From contig OY856186.1 in assembly GCA_963693315.1 (NCBI GenBank), positions 379,719,269-379,783,268 of the forward strand: a DNA stretch of 64,000 nucleotides. Direction: 5' to 3'. Under the pieces are notes generated by a model. That model was not told the DNA's origin. It was given only the letters and a program-made list of their open reading frames with translations, and searched no databases. This document shows positions 9,400-22,199 of this stretch, piece after piece. The stretch's first letter is position 1; each line of letters opens with the position of its first letter. This DNA comes from Diogma glabrata (lineage: Eukaryota; Arthropoda; Insecta; Diptera; Cylindrotomidae). The position numbers and the translations under genes are program-made.

Positions 9400-11270
9400 A
9401 TAAACAGCTATTTCAAGCATTACAATAATTAGTTTACTTCCTTTATTAGTGTAACAGTGTACTGAAATCATAAATTTGAAATTGATTTTGATCATAAACA
9501 ATCATAATATTATGTTCAACAAAACAAATTCTTAATTAACAAAGGATTAATTTTTTGAAATAATTTTTCGATTATATTCAAAATTTAAATAATAATTTGT
9601 TTTCCAAAAGTTATACATAAATAATGAAGTTTTGAAATGATTTTTCTTTTATTAGATGAAAATCATAATTTTCTTTTTGAAAAGAATATAAATGTAGATT
9701 TGTTGAATATAAGTGTAGAATGTAGATTTGTTTATGGAAATTCTTTTTCCATTATTTGCTATGAATCATCTGAAAAACTTTTCAGATGATTTTCTCTGAG
9801 TAAAATGTATAGAAAATAGAGATGCAATTTTGCCTCTGGATGTTGAATAAGTTCACTCAACAATAATATGGCACTACAAAACTTAAACTAAAAAATCTTG
9901 AATTATTTTCTTCAAACATTAAACTTATATAGGACAAACAATCACATGATTCAAAGCATTCTTTTACATTCAGTTACAACAATACCGACACCTGCGGTTC
10001 TGTTTTTCTTTAACTTTATTTTGTTACAACAATATCTTACAACTTTAGGAAAACTTTTAAATATTCAAAACTTGTATTTTTCTGTTCATTTGAACATGAA
10101 AATATTATGTTGATATTTATTCTTGTTGTTTGTTTTTATATTGCTACCATGTTTTATGAATAAGTATTTGTTTTTCTGTTTGCAGCATTAATTTTTTTAT
10201 GTCAATATTTTGTTTTATTTTTACTTAATTATAATATTTACTTTTAGCAAGTATCAACTGTCAACAATGTGAGTGTCATATAAGACGAAATAAAATATAA
10301 TGTGAATATGGTGTGAACCCAAACCTGAATTTCTGTTTGCCAAAATGATATTGCACTGACTGTCCAGACTGTGGTTATTTTAGTAGTTAACTTTAAGAGG
10401 AGGAGAATTGACAAAACATTTACCATATGTAAAAGAAACGAATGGAACAAAATTGGATAGTTTATCCACCGTCAATATTGCATTTAAAAAATTGTTGTGC
10501 TCTATCAATGATGTGAAGGACAGTAAATGGAATATCTAAAAACTTGATCTGCTGGTTTGAAACCAGTTTGACAAAAGTGTATTGCTCAATTTATCAAATT
10601 ATGGTTTCATATTATTGAAATTCATCATCGGTGAACATAATAGTATTTTTTGATTGATCCTTACAAACTTATCGAGAAATAGAATCATAAATCTCAACAC
10701 ACAAATACTTTTCAATACTTAACTTCGGTTTTTTGTCGTGTTTGTTGCTGTTGTTTGAGTACAAATTATATATTTTAGTACACTGCAATTTTTATGATTA
10801 ATTATTTTTTTTTGTAGTTCTCACTGAAAATTGATTCTGTTTTCTATTTTTAACTGCACACGACCAGTACCAGTATTGAAAAATAATAGATCGTTCTAAA
10901 GTATCTACAAGCTGAAAAATTAAAGAAAACACAATTTTATTTTTCATTAAATAAAATCATTAAAAATTTAAAAAGTTTTATATATTGTCAGAAATGAGAA
11001 GTTTCAATCTTTTCAGAAAGTCTTTTTTGATGTATGACCAACTCCAGGTTCGGCCACGAGGAAAGTGGACAAAGATGGCACCGAAAAACAAGGCCTGATA
11101 GAGAAGTCTGGTCTATTAGTGGTATTTTGAACAAGTTTTTATAAACAAGTTTTTTACTTAGTGGTACAAGTTTTTCTGTGTTTTTGAACAAGTTTTTGAA
11201 TCAATTTTTTCTCCAAAGAATAATTTTTTTAAAATAAATTCTTTTAAATCCATATTGGCGCAGAAGGTCA
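9400..11270. other. Non-coding, unassigned
   Basis: AT-rich DNA with scattered short frames only. I find no motif or repeat I can name. Confidence 0.35.
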
Positions 11271-11895
11271 GTCAACATTAAGTTGGCTGGTCATAGAAAA
11301 TGACAATTTCTCGCTCCGCTTTCCAGTCATTTTATAGTATTGGATTCAGTCTGAGCTTGGGCTTGGATTGTGGGTGCTGCTAGCCATCACAGCCAGTTCG
11401 ACCATTGCTGGGATAGAAGGTCAGCCTAATCACCGTTACTATTTCCTTAAATGCTCAGTTTTTGATTAGTCACAGTCTTGATGTAGTTCGTGATTGGGCC
11501 TGGAAGTATAAGGCAGTGTTAACCAATCATCGATTTGTGATGAAAGAAATTGCAGACCTCAATTTTCCCAAATCACAACCTCGATGAAATGGTTTACTCA
11601 CTACTCGTTACCATCCGGATCAGACCACGAACCGACCATATCGGCCCTTCTTTCTGGGCAGGTTGGATGATTGTGCTTGGAACACTCACAGATGCTGAGA
11701 GTGTTAGTTGTCTCAACATCTGGCTATTGCTTAAGCCAGATCGTCCCACCTGAGTCATATGTGCGCGCTGCAACAACAACCGGACCTATCGTTCAAATTT
11801 TGCTGTTTAAATTAAATTCTAAACCAGTTCTCATAAATGTTGTAAAGGAAGGAAAAGACGGGGAACTTTTTCAGTGGCGGGCAAGATCGGTCTAG
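11270..11895. other. GC-richer island of unknown origin
   Basis: This stretch is clearly higher in GC than its flanks and reads like decayed coding or LINE 3' sequence. Short overlapping frames run on both strands (for example VTIRIRPRTDHIGPSFWAGW on the plus strand near 11610). I recognise no family. It ends abruptly against the AT-rich array at 11.9 kb. Confidence 0.4.
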
Positions 11896-11929
11896 CGTGA
11901 ATATCACTATTGTATAAAAACAGTAAATC

Positions 11930-13400
11930 AAATAAATCAGATGTATTGTACATTAAATATAAGGAATAAATTATTTCTTGAATAATCTATATAAATAAAA
12001 TAAATAATACATTAAATAAATATTTTAAATAAATTAAATCTATAAAATAAATAAAATAAATTACATAAATTAAATAAATCAAATAAATTAAATAAATTAA
12101 ATAAATTAAAAAATTAAATAAATTAAATAAATCAAATAAATCAAATAAATCCAAAAAATTAAATAAATAAAATAAAATATATAAATTAAATCAATTAATT
12201 AGATCATGTAAATTTAATAAATAAACTAAACTTAATAAATTAAATAAATTGAAAAAATTAAATAAATTAAATAAATCAAATAAAATAAATAAATTTAATA
12301 ATTTAAATAAGCTAAATAAAATAAATAAATCAAGAAAATTAAATAATTAAATTAAAAAAATGTATTAAATAAATTAAATAAATCAAATAAGTGTTTTGAT
12401 TTTTTCACCATTTAATACTTGTTAATATGAATATGAGTATATTTGATATAAATCAAATAAGTTAAACAAATTATATATGTATATTTAAAAAAAACAAATA
12501 AAATATATACATTAACTAAATAAAATAAAATAAATAAATAAAATAAGTCATATAAATTAAAAAAATAAAATAAATTATAAAATTTCAATAAATTAAATAA
12601 ACAAATTAAATAATTAAATAAGTAATAAATTAAAAAAATTTTATAAATTAAATATATTAAATAAATAAAATAAAATAATTGAAGTAAATAAATAAAATTA
12701 ATTCAATAAATCAAAAAAACTTAAAATATTAAATAAACTAAATACATTGAATAAATTAAAAGAAATGAATAAATGAAATAAATAAAATAAGTTGAATAAA
12801 TAAAATAAATAAATTAAATTAATTAAATAGGTTGTATAAATTTTAAAAAATATGGTAAATTAAATCAATTAAATTAATTAAATAAATTAAATCAATTATA
12901 TAAATCAAATAAATTAAAGAAATTTAATCTTTTAAATAAATTAAATAAATTAAAAATATTAAATAAATTAAATAAATTAAATAAATTAAATAAATTAAAT
13001 AAATTAAATAAATTAAATAAATTAAATAAATTGAATAAATTAAATAATTTAAATAAATTAAATATATTTTAATAAATTGAATAAATAAACTAAATTAAAT
13101 ATATTAAATAAATTAAATAAATTTAATAAATTAAATATATTACATAAATTAAATAAATTAAATAAATTAAAAAATTAAACAATAAATAAAACAATAAATT
13201 AAATAAATATATTTAATAAACATATTTAATAAATTAAATAAATTTAAATATATTAAATAAATTAAAGAAATTAAACATATTAAAAATATTAAAAACATTA
13301 AAAAAAAAACAAAATAAATAGATTAAAGTTATTATTTATTAAAAAAATTAACTAAATTATTTATTGAATGAATTAAATAAATTATTTATTGAATAAATTG
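11930..13400. repeat. Degenerate AAATAAATT-type low-complexity array
   Basis: About 1.4 kb made almost wholly of AAATAAATT/AAATTAAAT words. The region 12950-13060 is nearly perfect, with a 9- to 10-bp period; the flanks are progressively degenerate. No coding content. Confidence 0.9.
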
Positions 13401-14090
13401 TTGTAAACCTTTCAATCGGTATTTCACTTACAAAATTTCAAAGTGAGTTTTCTAACAAAAATTGTCTGCAGATTCGCATATTTTTTATATTTATTTAATA
13501 AATATAAAAATTATGTGAACGAACTTAGTTTCTTGACTTGTGAATTTTTTGTATTGGGAAATCTTTTATGTTAGGTCAATATTAGGTAATGTATTAAATT
13601 GTTTTTATTAGTTTTTAATTTGTTGTGTTTTTTTATGACGGGAAATAACGGTTTACAATATTTCCCCTACAATTAATAATTAAATGAAAGAAATTTAAAA
13701 AGTTAAGCTAAGTAGTTTTTTAGACACAGATTGAAGTGGTCAGTTTACAGAAAATTAGTTAGAGAGTAATATTTTGTCAATATACTTTAATAGTTCATTA
13801 AAAGAAAAGTCAGTTGTTTTAAAAGAGAGTTTTGTTTTTTTAAGAAAAGTTGCAAGTGACAACTTGTACGTGTATATTAATTGTTTTGTCGAAGAGTGAA
13901 AAGAATAAATAAAGAATTTTAAGAAAAAGGAAAAGTGTTGTGTTTTCGTGAAGTGTATTGGTTAATAACCCCAATAAATATTGCAAAAAACTGAGGTGCC
14001 TGTCTAAAAAAAATAAACAGTATTATCTAAATAACATTATTAACCCCTGACATAGGGTATATATAGTAAGGTTTAAAAAGTGATCTAAGT
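13401..14090. other. Unassigned region before the gypsy fragment
   Basis: No ORF. It lies upstream of a gypsy pol gene separated by an assembly gap, so it may include that element's LTR or leader. I could not match it to the sequence 3' of pol, so this is only a possibility. Confidence 0.25.
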
Positions 14091-14099
14091 TATAATATA

Positions 14100-14670
<571 letters not shown>

Positions 14671-14870
14671 NNNNNNNNNNNNNNNNNNNNNNNNNNNNNN
14701 NNNNNNNNNNNNNNNNNNNNNNNNNNNNNNNNNNNNNNNNNNNNNNNNNNNNNNNNNNNNNNNNNNNNNNNNNNNNNNNNNNNNNNNNNNNNNNNNNNNN
14801 NNNNNNNNNNNNNNNNNNNNNNNNNNNNNNNNNNNNNNNNNNNNNNNNNNNNNNNNNNNNNNNNNNNNNN
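14671..14870. other. Assembly gap (200 N)
   Basis: Exactly 200 undetermined bases, probably a fixed-size placeholder caused by the (AT)n array. The 5' part of the gypsy element is lost in it. Confidence 0.95.
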
Positions 14871-14871
14871 G

Positions 14872-16890
14872 ACAGATACATTTGAACATCATATACAATT
14901 ACTGGAGATTATTGCAGATAGATTAAGGAAAGGTGGTTTTTCTATCAGTTCGGAGAAATCCAAATTTTGTGCTAAGCAGTTAAATTATCTCGGATTTATT
15001 TTAGATGAAGATGGATTACGTATGGATCCCGAAAAGATAAACCCTATTTTAGATATTTCTCCGCCAAAAACCATAAAAGATTTACGACGCATAATTGGAA
15101 TGGCAAATTGGTACAGACGGTTTATTAAAAATTTTGCAGAACTAGTTGCTCCGATGACCGATTTGTTGAAGACAAAATCTAAAAAAAAGTTCGAATGGTC
15201 CACGGAAGCGAATAATGCTTTTATAACATTGAAGACTGCACTGGTAAGTTCACCAATCTTAGTTAGCCCAAATTTTACTAAATTGTTTACGATACAAACT
15301 GATGCTTCTGACGTTGGTATTGGAGCCGTTTTAACTCAAGGTGAGGGTGAGGAAGAAAAACCAATAGCATACATGTCCTCCAAACTATCATCAGCTCAAA
15401 GAAAATACTCAACAACAGAAAGGGAGTGTTTAGCAGTTATAGAGGCGATTAAAAAATTCAGGAACTACATTGAAGGTGTTCGTTTTAGGGTTATAACGGA
15501 CCATTCTTCCTTAACGTGGTTGCGGAATATAAAGGACCCAAGTTCACGTTTGTCGCGCTGGGCATTAAAACTTCAGGAATTCGATTTTGAGCTTCTCCAT
15601 AGAAAAGGAAAGTTGAACGTAGTAGCAGATGCACTTTCGCGATCTGTTGATTTAATTGAATTTAGCAGTAGTCCAGAAGATTATGATGATGAGTACATTG
15701 CATTACGAGAGAAGATAGTTGAGAGTCCAAAGAAGTTTCCGGCGTTTGTGGTAAAAGACCAGATGATCCTAAAGTATCGCATGGATAAATATAATAGAGC
15801 AAATTCTTGGAAAGTTTTGATACCGGTAAGGCTCCGAGATAAAATTTTAAAAAGGTTTCATGATGATCCAATGGGAGCTCATTTGGGTGTAAGAAAGACC
15901 CTGCGGAAAATACAAAATGAATATTACTGGCCCAATATGGAAAGAGACATTCGTCATTATATACGAACTTGCGAACAATGCCAAGTAAACAAACATCCAA
16001 ATGTGCGGAATAAAGTACCAATGGGTATTCAAAAGGAAACCGAAGGACCATGGAATGTAGTGGCAATTGATTTTTTGGGACCATTTCCCCGTTCAAAGAA
16101 TGGAAATAAGTATATATTAGTAGTTGTTGACATATTTTCAAAGTTTTGTTTGCTAAAGCCAATGCGGAGGGCTGATAGCAAGTCGGTCATAAAGTATTTA
16201 GAGGACGATCTGTTTTTGTTATTTGGAGTACCATCCCGGATAATTGCAGATAATGGTTCGCAGTTTACGTCGAAAGAATTTCAAAACTTTCTTAAATCAT
16301 ATCAGGTTAGTCCACAATTTAATGCAGTTTACCATCCTCAACATAATCCAGCTGAAAGAATTAATCGGGTAGTTTTGTCTAGTATTAGGGCATATATAGA
16401 TGAAGATCAACGTATTTGGGACCATTATGTCTCAAAGATTGCTTGTGCAATTAGGAGTTCAGAGCATTCCTCTATAGGTTTTTCTCCATATTACGTAAAT
16501 TTTGGTAAACAGATGAAACTCGAAGGTGGTCGCGGCTTTACCAACGTTTCCACTAAAGAAGATGTGAAGGATAAAGGAAAAATAATGAGTTCTATCTTCG
16601 ATGTTGTGAGGAAAAATCTTAAAAAGGCATATACAAAATATTCATCACAATATAATATCAGGACGAAACCGATAATATACGACCCTGGAGAGGTAGTGTT
16701 GAGAAGGGCTTTTCGACAGTCATGTGCACCGGATAATTTTAATGCCAAACTTGCACCTCAATACGAAAAATGTCGCGTCCGCGAAAAGCTCGGTAGTTAC
16801 ACTTACCTGTTAGAACAATTAAACGGTAAAGTCATAGGTCGATTTCATGCAAACGACATACGAAAATATTGTGAAAGGAGTCCGAGTTGA
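14872..16890 (+). CDS. Ty3/gypsy Pol fragment: RT thumb, RNase H, integrase
   Basis: The frame is open directly from the gap edge (TDTFEHHIQLLEI), so the protein is truncated at its 5' end by the gap; the Met at 15022 is internal. Order: end of RT (FCAKQLNYLGFIL, then GMANWYRRFI), RNase H (IQTDASDVGIGAVLTQ, ITDHSSLTWL, NVVADALSRS), integrase zinc finger (H280, H284, CEQC) and DDE core (D350 in VAIDFLGPF, D410 in IIADNGSQF, E445 in NPAERINR; DD34E). The visible frame has no stop until 16890. The missing part should hold gag, protease and RT palm. No env-like ORF follows. It copies and integrates the element through a virus-like particle. The unbroken frame suggests a fairly recent insertion. 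Confidence 0.9.
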   Translation, partial: TDTFEHHIQLLEIIADRLRKGGFSISSEKSKFCAKQLNYLGFILDEDGLRMDPEKINPILDISPPKTIKDLRRIIGMANWYRRFIKNFAELVAPMTDLLKTKSKKKFEWSTEANNAFITLKTALVSSPILVSPNFTKLFTIQTDASDVGIGAVLTQGEGEEEKPIAYMSSKLSSAQRKYSTTERECLAVIEAIKKFRNYIEGVRFRVITDHSSLTWLRNIKDPSSRLSRWALKLQEFDFELLHRKGKLNVVADALSRSVDLIEFSSSPEDYDDEYIALREKIVESPKKFPAFVVKDQMILKYRMDKYNRANSWKVLIPVRLRDKILKRFHDDPMGAHLGVRKTLRKIQNEYYWPNMERDIRHYIRTCEQCQVNKHPNVRNKVPMGIQKETEGPWNVVAIDFLGPFPRSKNGNKYILVVVDIFSKFCLLKPMRRADSKSVIKYLEDDLFLLFGVPSRIIADNGSQFTSKEFQNFLKSYQVSPQFNAVYHPQHNPAERINRVVLSSIRAYIDEDQRIWDHYVSKIACAIRSSEHSSIGFSPYYVNFGKQMKLEGGRGFTNVSTKEDVKDKGKIMSSIFDVVRKNLKKAYTKYSSQYNIRTKPIIYDPGEVVLRRAFRQSCAPDNFNAKLAPQYEKCRVREKLGSYTYLLEQLNGKVIGRFHANDIRKYCERSPS

Positions 16891-18355
16891 TCATTAGTCA
16901 AGAATAAATCAATGTAATAGTATGGTGGACATAAAATATTAGATGATCGTTACACTGTATATTTTTCTCTTGCTTTAAATTTTGTTTAATAGTTAAGATT
17001 TATGTGGGTTTTGTAAGTTTCGGTTTAATTCTAGTTAGGATTTATGTAAATTTTTTTTAGTATAAACGTGTATGTCTCGTATTCGATTAGCTTAATTATA
17101 GGTAGTATATATTATTGGTAATGCTTAGAGTTGACTATGATAGTCAAGAATTGAGGAAACCTGATGTTTAGTTCCAGAAATTAGTAACTGGAAAATTGTA
17201 CGTAGAGCTAAAATATAAATAGAGGTATATATGTTCAGAATGATTTTTGTAGTTTCGATATATACTGGTGTGTAAGGCAGAATTGTAAGCCCTTAACACT
17301 ACCATAGTAGATATCGAGGCTAAGTATTTATGCCGTGTTTAAATGTGTTTTGTTGTTTCATAATCTCTTTTTGACAAGGCACTCATCAGATTAAAGGTGA
17401 AGTTGTAAGACCTTGCATTAAAATACGTATCGTGATGCAGATACAGGTACATGTTTGTTTTGTGTAAAAAACTAAGCTATTGTTTAGGTGTTTTGTTAGT
17501 ATAAAGGTTTTAAGTTATACGATTCGGTTATTGCAGTATGTTGTTAACTTTTGCTATAAAGCTTTAGAAAACATATGCTAATACGTCCGAAATTGATGAA
17601 ATGTTGCTGTGGTTAAGGCATATAGTTTATCAAATTCGAGAAAATTGGTACTAGGTTTTTGATTAAATTATAGAGCTTGTGGATGAGGCAGAAATTTAAA
17701 TTTTATAAGTCCTTGCCACATATAAAACGTCGCCGTGTATAAGGCTGTCTTGTTGTATTAGTGTAACTAATTTATTTTTGTATGCTTAACAATTTTGTGT
17801 TTGTAATAGAATAAGCCTAATTTTGTTTTGACATAGGATAGCAAATATAGTTGTTGTTCTGTAGGAGTTAACCTTGGTTTCGATATAGGTTAGCTTATAG
17901 GTTAAATATAATATAGGTCAGCTCAAATAGAAAATTAATTTATTGGTTTATTGGTGTTTTCAAGATATGAAAAAAAATGTGGATGTATGATGGTTATGGA
18001 ATTACTAATTTGTTGTGGTTTGGGGAACGAAAGGCATTAACCTTTCGAGAGAATTTTGAAAAGTTCATGTTTTCAAAATTCTCTCGAAAAATTATCAGTG
18101 GTCTAGTGTAACGTTTGGTTTCTATAATTGCATTTAATTCAAATAAATTGAAATCAAACAATAAAACAAAATTTAATAAACAAAAAAATAAGAGAAAAAA
18201 ATTAATTTGTATATAAAAAAAAAATATCCATATAAAAAAAAATATATATATTTAAATGAAACAAAAAAAAAATACTTGAAATTATATTTTGATAAAAATT
18301 AAATTTAGGAAAATAAGAAAATAAGTTTATATAGCTGCCTTTAGTTTTAATTCAT
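16891..18355 (+). other. Gypsy 3' flank, possible 3' LTR
   Basis: About 1.4 kb without an ORF directly after the pol stop. A 3' UTR plus LTR is expected here, but with the 5' LTR not identifiable I cannot set its ends. The segment contains the strong stem-loop at 18043-18089. Confidence 0.4.
18043..18089. other. Perfect 20-bp stem-loop, 7-nt loop
   Basis: Arm 18043-18062 (TTTCGAGAGAATTTTGAAAA) is the exact reverse complement of 18070-18089; the loop is GTTCATG. A second smaller hairpin (CGAAAGG / CCTTTCG, 18029-18048) overlaps its 5' arm, so the two structures would compete. Confidence 0.85.
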
Positions 18356-18359
18356 AATC

Positions 18360-18780
18360 TTAAGACGATCTGCAAAATAGAGACCAATAAATGTTTATGG
18401 AAGTTACTAACCGTTGTTGTGTTCAATCAAAATTTTATGAAATCTCATTTGATCAACTTAATTCGAGTTCAGAGGAGTTAATACAAGTTACTGCGGTGTT
18501 CTAAGAATTTTATGATGTCGAGCGGATAATAACGTTAAATTAATTTTAACAGAAGCCGGTGTTGTTACAGCAATGTTAAAAGCAGCCATGAAAATAGAAA
18601 CGAAATCTATTTTATCGGCTTTATGGAATTTAACAAGGAATATTAAGAAATGTGTCAAGCCGTATTATCGTAAAATATTAAGACAACGTAAATTGTTTAG
18701 AAATTCTACTTCAACAATTAAAATTTAAAAACTCAACCGTTGTAATTAATGCATTTAGATCGTTGCTTAAATTGCTATGC
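18360..18780 (+). pseudogene. Apc-like (pseudogene): Decayed APC armadillo-repeat pseudogene
   Basis: Successive frames give, in the order of the APC armadillo domain, these blocks. An LRRxA start (18360). EVTNRCCVQSKFYEISFDQL plus NSSSEELIQVTA (about 18410-18500). GVLRIL, a stop, then RADNNVKLILTEAGVVTAML and SILSALWNL (about 18500-18645). NVNCLEILLQQLKFKNSTVV then INAFRSLL (about 18685-18780). APC proteins have at these places LRRYA, LTFGDVxNK, SVLRNLSWRAD, VLSALWNLSA, ILLQQLK and VSNACGTLWNL. At least three frameshifts and several stops are present. The APC scaffold of Wnt/beta-catenin signalling is conserved in insects; this copy cannot be functional. No intron separates the blocks, which fits a retrocopy, but a decayed segmental duplication is possible. 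It lies directly downstream of the gypsy 3' flank. Confidence 0.8.
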
Positions 18781-20990
18781 TTAATAGGCGAATTGCTGAA
18801 CACCAATTTCGAAAGTTATAATTTCGAAAAATAAAATGCAACCAACATCAAAATAAATCAAAAATATTATTAATTGGGGAAATATGGGGAAAATTTTGGT
18901 ATAAAAAGAATTTTGAGATATTTCTCTTTGGTTTTGAACCGGCACAGCAGCAACAACAAATTGGGTGGACACAACAAAAGAAAAAATAGCCATCAACGGG
19001 AAGGAACAATTTCTGGAATTAGAAGATGGCAGATAATTAGGTAGAATATATAAAAAATTTATTTATATAATTATAACTTTTATTGTTATTTATTTTTTTT
19101 AAATTTTGGTTAATGTTAACTTCCATTTTTTTGTAAAGCTTAAAGTCAATTAAATATTATATTGAATTTTTGAATTAATTTTGTTTTGCTAAATTCTTGT
19201 GTTCGTTTTGTTGTGTTGTGTTTGTGCTGTTTAGGAAAAAAAAATATATCAAGTGAAAAGTTTTTTAAAAAAAAAATAAATGGAAAATAAATCGAATTTT
19301 GTTTTTTTTTATTAATTATTTGTTGTGTTCGTATTGTGTTTGTGCTGTTAAAAAAACAATATATCAAGTGAAAAGTTTTTTTTTTTCGAAAAATGAAATT
19401 GAGTCTTGTACATGTGGTACGGATGGTAAAGGCCCGTCTCACCACCAAAAAATAGCGTAGCGCACTAAAGGACGTTACACATAGTCATAGTCTTTGTCTT
19501 AGTCTAGTATTTGTCTTTATCATAGTTCCAGGTAAGTAAGAGATAAACCTTGTGTTGTAATTTATGAAATATCCATTGACTATGCGTGATCCAAAAAATT
19601 TAATTTTTTCACTTTTAAAATTGATTTTTTCAGATCCATCGTGAGACTATAACGTCAAACATGTTTCTATTTCATCTTGTTTGCTTATATTATGTTGTCA
19701 ATATGTATTTAAAGTTAAATCTAGATCATTCCAATGTTTGTGCATAGATCATTTCACAACGTTGCGTTATTCAAATAGAATACTGATTCAAATAGTCAAA
19801 ATGGGCATATTGGAATGGATATCTTCAAAGATGGCAAATCTATCAAGTAATAATTTCCGCATAATTTTCATTCTTTGATCCATTTTTTGACCACTTCACG
19901 GTGACGTAGTTTGAGATTTTGATGGATCGTAAATAGACAAATATTTTGCTTCATCATCATCATAGATTTAATCTGAGGAGGACATGAGCATTACATTTAT
20001 TACATGAAGAATTAAACAATTTACGATCAATTTCGATTCCGATTGATTCCGATCATGTACTTAGCTAAAATTAAAAATATAATAATTTCAGTTTTCCATC
20101 AAACATCATACAGAGCAGAAATGACAACATTCTATCACTAAAAAGTATCAAAATACTTATTGGAACCTAAATATTCTATCTAAAAATAGATAGAATATGT
20201 ATATTAGAATTAGTAGGACCTAATGAATTTTGCACACTTTTATTTTAGTTTATTTAGGACCAAAACAGTAGTTTTATTTAAAATTTTTTAACGCCTATTT
20301 AACAACTCAAACAGGATTTTTTTCGGTAACTCGCTTTTAGAGGTGCTATGTAGAGGTTATTTTGCTATTGAAAATAAGGCGAATACCTTTTTTTCACTAA
20401 TGTTTGCTAAGAATCCGACAAGATGCACTCTAAACGGATAATATAGTTCCCCATTCTAAACTAAATATCTCTACAATAACTTTTAAACACATAGGTTTCG
20501 TCTTTTTCTACTGTTGAAAAATTAGATTGACTATTATCATTTTGCTTGATGTTACAGGATTTCAAACGATTTACATTGCAAATTGAACAAAATCTTAGGA
20601 CACTAATATCAAACAATAGAAACACAAAACTCAAATACCCTTGGCCTACCAATTTTTCACACTTCTTACAACAATAAAACCACGTTAATTTATATTTATA
20701 TTTTAATAATATAAAAACGAAAAACAAAACAATTATGTACTTGAAAAGTCCCCAAACAACACCTGATGGTCAAAAGAAAATAAAAGAAAACAGAAGTTTT
20801 TTTTTATATAAGTTAATGGCAATTATTTGTATTTTACTTTTCTTCTTATTTTAAGATGACAAAGGAAGGGTGTTTTGTTACCCAGATGACGGGATCGTAA
20901 TTGATTTATTTTTATTTTGCTAAAATTTATTTTTATTTATTTATATTCTACTTACGTAGCAAGAGTAAATTAAAGAAAATTGAATTAGTC
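18781..20990. other. Non-coding; contains a ~117-bp spaced duplication
   Basis: A motif GTGTTTGTGCTGTT followed by ATATATCAAGTGAAAAGTTT occurs at 19219-19267 and again at 19336-19381, with AT-rich spacer, so a ~117-bp unit was duplicated in tandem. No gene is recognised in the rest. The ORF at 20461-20727 (-) is basic and hydrophobic and unconvincing. Confidence 0.5.
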
Positions 20991-20996
20991 TTCAAA

Positions 20997-21245
20997 AAGT
21001 AATTAAAGAGTTAATAAATAGTTTATTGTGTAACTAGTGCAAAAAGTGCATATAATATCAAATATGCTTTTTGCATGTGTTGCACACAACATCTTTTCTA
21101 CGATCTTAAGGTACTTTTTGTACTAGTAAGATACTTTTTGCACGAGTAAGGTACTTTTTGCACTAGGGCCAAAAATTAAACTTTTGGCACAGTACAGTAA
21201 ATAGTGCAAAAAATAGTCACTTTTTGCACGATCGGAGAAAAAGTA
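20997..21245. repeat. Tandem ~21-bp units and small hairpins
   Basis: Three consecutive units of the form TAAGGTACTTTTTGCACTAG (21108-21166) differ by 1-3 bases. They are flanked by inverted GTGCAAAAAGT / ACTTTTTGCAC words (21028-21060 and 21200-21225) and a GGCCAAAA / CTTTTGGC hairpin. The block ends with ATCGGAGAAAAA, a string also found at 60855 and, inverted, at 60604. Confidence 0.6.
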
Positions 21246-21735
21246 TATTTTGCTACTAGAAATGGAAATAGCATTTGTTAAAACCAAACAAGACGCGTTA
21301 GATGAAAAACACGTGATATCAGCAAGGTCTGGATCCGAGGTTCTAATTTTGTATATTTAGGTATTGGAATTCGTTGACATCAAAAAAATAAATTTCTGCA
21401 TTTTTAGTTTTTTTTTTAACCCTGTCTTAAGATACAAGGTGATGAAAAATCAAGAAATTGCTCGACCATGGTGTATTGAAATTGCTCTACAGTAAAAACT
21501 ACTGAACTGATTTTAATGTTATATAGCTCAAAATGTAGGTATAGAACAGAGGTAATCAAAATATTAATTCATATTATATGACCTTGAACATTTTCTTTTA
21601 GAAAAATAACGGTGAAAAATTCAAAATCTATTTTCTAGAAATGCGCATTTTTAAATTGTTTGAATTTTTATCATATGAAAGGTACATATGTTACTAACAT
21701 ATTCCAAAATTTTTAGGAAGGGAGCATTTTTTTTA
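21245..21735 (+). repeat. Dispersed repeat family, plus-strand copy
   Basis: The block 21405-21735 (CCCTGTCTTAAGATACAAGG, then AAAATCAAGAAATTGCTCGACC) recurs inverted at 32045-32385. The adjoining block near 21270-21385 (ACACGTGATATCAGC ... GGTATTGGAATTCGTTGA) recurs inverted at 35840-35960. Non-coding; type of transposon unknown. Confidence 0.75.
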
Positions 21736-22199
21736 ATCGACGGTCAAACGACGATTAAACGACGAATTGCGTCTTTAAAACTGACCATAGAACCTTTTTA
21801 TTTGTCTTTGTTGTCAAGGTAAGTATCGATTTTGTTATTTTAATTATTTTATTGTTTATGTTCATTACAGGTTAAAAGTTCATAAGGTGTTTAATGGTTG
21901 AGGATTTTATTTGAGGTTTTTTTAGTACTTTAATTAAATGGTTTTTTTTCAAATGGGTTGTCAATGTCCGCCCTATAAATTGAGCAAACATTTTATTTTT
22001 CTTAACTATATCAGAACCTGCCTTAACTTAGATTTTATTGAAACAAAATCATTCAAAAAGTATAAAAGGAAGAAGTTTAATGATTCTAATTTAGTTAAAA
22101 TTCAATTCAATCTTAACACAAACGTGATATTTTACAAGTAAATTTAAAAATGGAAAATCGTTTTAAAACCAAGCGTCTTTCAGTTCCAAGTTGGAGATG

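Noticed and set aside
11550..11895. Short plus-strand ORFs in the GC-richer island
   Set aside because: They overlap each other in several frames, on both strands, with no recognisable motif or codon signal.
13401..14090. 5' LTR of the gypsy element at 14.9 kb
   Set aside because: No sequence match found to the region after its pol stop; left unassigned.
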